NCBI GenBank assembly: GCA_030065155.1
Contig: JASJDI010000039.1
Span: forward strand, 1 to 34,707
Direction: 5' to 3'
Length of the DNA: 34,707 bases
Source of the DNA: Xenococcaceae cyanobacterium MO_188.B29
GTDB lineage: Bacteria; Cyanobacteriota; Cyanobacteriia; Cyanobacteriales; Xenococcaceae
Shown here: positions 33,379 through 34,707 of the stretch, in pieces
Layout: every line of letters begins with the position of its first letter
Position numbering within the stretch: the stretch's first letter is position 1
Notes under the pieces: generated by a model
The model's input: the letters and a program-made list of their open reading frames with translations, nothing else
The model's database searches: none
What the model was told of the DNA's origin: nothing
Position numbers and translations under genes: made by a program

Positions 33379-34380
33379 ATGGCGGAAACTTTTTTAAGGC
33401 GAGGCATTATCTTTTTCTTTAGCATAACGCTAGGGATGTGGATCGCTGGCTGTAATGGGAAAGGAGGAACTTCATCAACAGCAACATCAAATAATACAGA
33501 TACCACTAATGTTGCTGCCGACTCATCAGCAGACACCGAAGGTAAAAAGAAAGTTCTAACTACCTTTACTGTCTTAGCAGACATTGCCCAAAATGTCGCA
33601 GGTGATAAGTTATTGGTAGAATCCATCACTCGCATTGGTGCGGAAATTCACGGCTATGAACCCACACCTAGCGACATCGTTAAAGCCCAAAATGCCGACT
33701 TAATTCTTTACAACGGCATGGATTTAGAGCGTTGGTTCGAGCAGTTTTTAGGTAATGTTAAAGATGTTCCGACCGTATTGTTGACAGAGGGGATTGAGCC
33801 GATACCGATTTCTGAAGGCCCTTACGCTAAAAAACCCAACCCTCATGCCTGGATGTCTCCTAAGAATGCTTTAGTTTACGTGGAAAATATTCGTCAAGCC
33901 TTTGTAGAACTAGATCCTGCCAATGCCGATACTTATAATGCTAATGCATCCGCATACAGCGAAAAGCTCAAAGCCATTGATGAAGAACTAGAGGCAGATT
34001 TAACCCAAGTGCCAGAAAATCAAAGGTATTTAGTAAGTTGCGAAGGAGCATTTTCATATCTCGCTCGCGACTATGATATGAAAGAGATTTATATGTGGCC
34101 CATTAACGCCGAACAGCAATTCACTCCCAAGCAGATACAGGGTGTAATTGAGGAAGTGAAAGCCAATAATGTACCCACTATTTTTTGCGAAACTACTGTG
34201 AGCGACGAAGGGCAGAAACAAGTGGCAAAAACGACAGGGGCAAGGTTTGGGGGCAACCTTTATGTAGATTCCCTTTCGACAGAAGAAGGGCCAGTTCCCA
34301 CTTTTATAGATTTACTCGAATATGATGCCCGTACTATTGCTAATGGTTTGCTGGCGGGTAGCAAAGCCAGCAACCAGTGA
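33379..34380 (+). CDS. mntC: Manganese ABC transporter, substrate-binding lipoprotein
   Basis: 333 residues. A signal peptide with a lipobox (GMWIAGC, Cys25) is followed by a Ser/Thr/Asn-rich linker and a cluster A-I solute-binding protein. Metal ligands can be seen: His in EIHGYEPTPSD, His in NPHAWMSPKNA, Glu in SCEGAFSYLARDY and Asp in NLYVDSLSTEEGP. Sequence is very close to the Mn-binding MntC of Synechocystis, so manganese rather than zinc is favoured; ZnuA-type His-rich loop is missing. It captures Mn2+ in the periplasm for photosystem II and other uses. The 151 bases upstream should hold the promoter; ManS/ManR control is known in relatives but no operator was identified here. mntA follows 31 bases downstream. 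Confidence 0.95.
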   Translation: MAETFLRRGIIFFFSITLGMWIAGCNGKGGTSSTATSNNTDTTNVAADSSADTEGKKKVLTTFTVLADIAQNVAGDKLLVESITRIGAEIHGYEPTPSDIVKAQNADLILYNGMDLERWFEQFLGNVKDVPTVLLTEGIEPIPISEGPYAKKPNPHAWMSPKNALVYVENIRQAFVELDPANADTYNANASAYSEKLKAIDEELEADLTQVPENQRYLVSCEGAFSYLARDYDMKEIYMWPINAEQQFTPKQIQGVIEEVKANNVPTIFCETTVSDEGQKQVAKTTGARFGGNLYVDSLSTEEGPVPTFIDLLEYDARTIANGLLAGSKASNQ

Positions 34381-34411
34381 ACAGTAATCAGTAATTAGTA
34401 ATTAAAAGATT

Positions 34412-34707
34412 ATGCCAACAGCAACTCAAACCCTCGATATCAGCGTCAATAACCTCAGCGTTACCTACAACAATGCTAAACTAGCTCTTTATAATGCTAA
34501 CTGTACTGTAGAACCAGGAACTATCACTGCTTTAGTAGGACCGAACGGCAGTGGTAAATCTACCTTATTTAAATCCATCATGGGATTTTTAAAGCCTACC
34601 CAGGGACAAATTCAGGTTGGCGGTTTACCAGTGCAAAAAGCTCAGAAAAAACAGTTAATGGCTTATGTACCGCAGTCGGATGAAGTAGACTGGAATTTTC
34701 CCGTAAG
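34412..34707 (+). CDS. mntA: Manganese ABC transporter, ATP-binding protein (5' part)
   Basis: The window ends after about 98 codons. The fragment starts MPTATQTLDISVNNLSVTYN and contains Walker A GPNGSGKST, the KSIMGFLKPTQGQI segment and the Q-loop VPQSDEVDWNFPV, as in metal-type ABC ATPases that pair with cluster A-I binding proteins. Its place 31 bases after mntC makes it the Mn importer ATPase; the membrane subunit is expected beyond the edge. Gene symbol follows Synechocystis usage. Confidence 0.92.
   Translation, partial: MPTATQTLDISVNNLSVTYNNAKLALYNANCTVEPGTITALVGPNGSGKSTLFKSIMGFLKPTQGQIQVGGLPVQKAQKKQLMAYVPQSDEVDWNFPV

Overview
The window is cyanobacterial. It carries psaD (photosystem I) directly upstream of trpE, a DICT-domain kinase, a group-3 sigma factor with its putative anti-sigma factor, several cyanobacterial DUF families, many HIP1-type GCGATCGC octamers and heptamer tandem repeats. 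The moderately AT-rich DNA and this gene mix fit a unicellular or pleurocapsalean lineage, but I cannot name a genus. The region is mostly core and accessory chromosome. There is no intact IS element, prophage, CRISPR array, tRNA or rRNA.

Layout. 1-4,740: a minus-strand run of a methyltransferase, a LysR regulator, a DJ-1/PfpI protein, an SDR and a DUF4334 protein, with a possible transposase tail at the left edge. 4,830-6,870: exonuclease III, then a NarL-type kinase/regulator pair that an internal deletion has fused and inactivated. 6,890-10,140: a decaying island holding a C-truncated DUF3352 gene, a large membrane protein (DUF6798-like) and an N-terminal stub of a DUF1400 hydrolase. Two near-identical dyad-bearing repeats bracket these genes, followed by a 197-bp MITE. 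10,290-14,490: a 1,399-residue CBS/GAF/PAS hybrid histidine kinase. 14,645-18,040: a GGCT-like enzyme, then anti-sigma, ECF-like sigma (SigG-like), ComFB-domain and M23 peptidase genes on one strand. 18,330-23,270: DICT-GAF histidine kinase with a palindromic repeat embedded in frame, psaD, trpE and a methyltransferase. 23,390-28,560: DUF4332, aminopeptidase P, an ABM-like small protein, DUF2809, murD and an AAA-less FtsH-like protease. 29,235-32,516: a metal-transport-like operon of an HMA-like membrane protein, an unusual P1B-type ATPase and a small membrane protein with an Ala/Glu-rich tail. 32,660-34,707: a cobalamin riboswitch, a frameshifted downstream gene, then the manganese ABC transporter genes mntC and mntA (cut by the window edge).

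The most notable items are: (i) the three-gene P-type ATPase module, whose pump lacks the usual Cys-Pro-Cys membrane motif and whose HMA-like domains lack CxxC, accompanied by a small protein resembling in architecture the mycobacterial PacL/DUF1490 partners; (ii) the B12 riboswitch in front of a gene apparently broken by 4 extra bases (or needing a +1 shift), just upstream of mnt genes; (iii) the co-decayed two-component pair and its neighbours sharing a repeated dyad; (iv) a MITE with 11-bp flanking repeats and a palindrome nested inside; (v) a structured GC-rich repeat translated inside a histidine kinase. Family names come from reading the protein sequences by eye; no database search was run.
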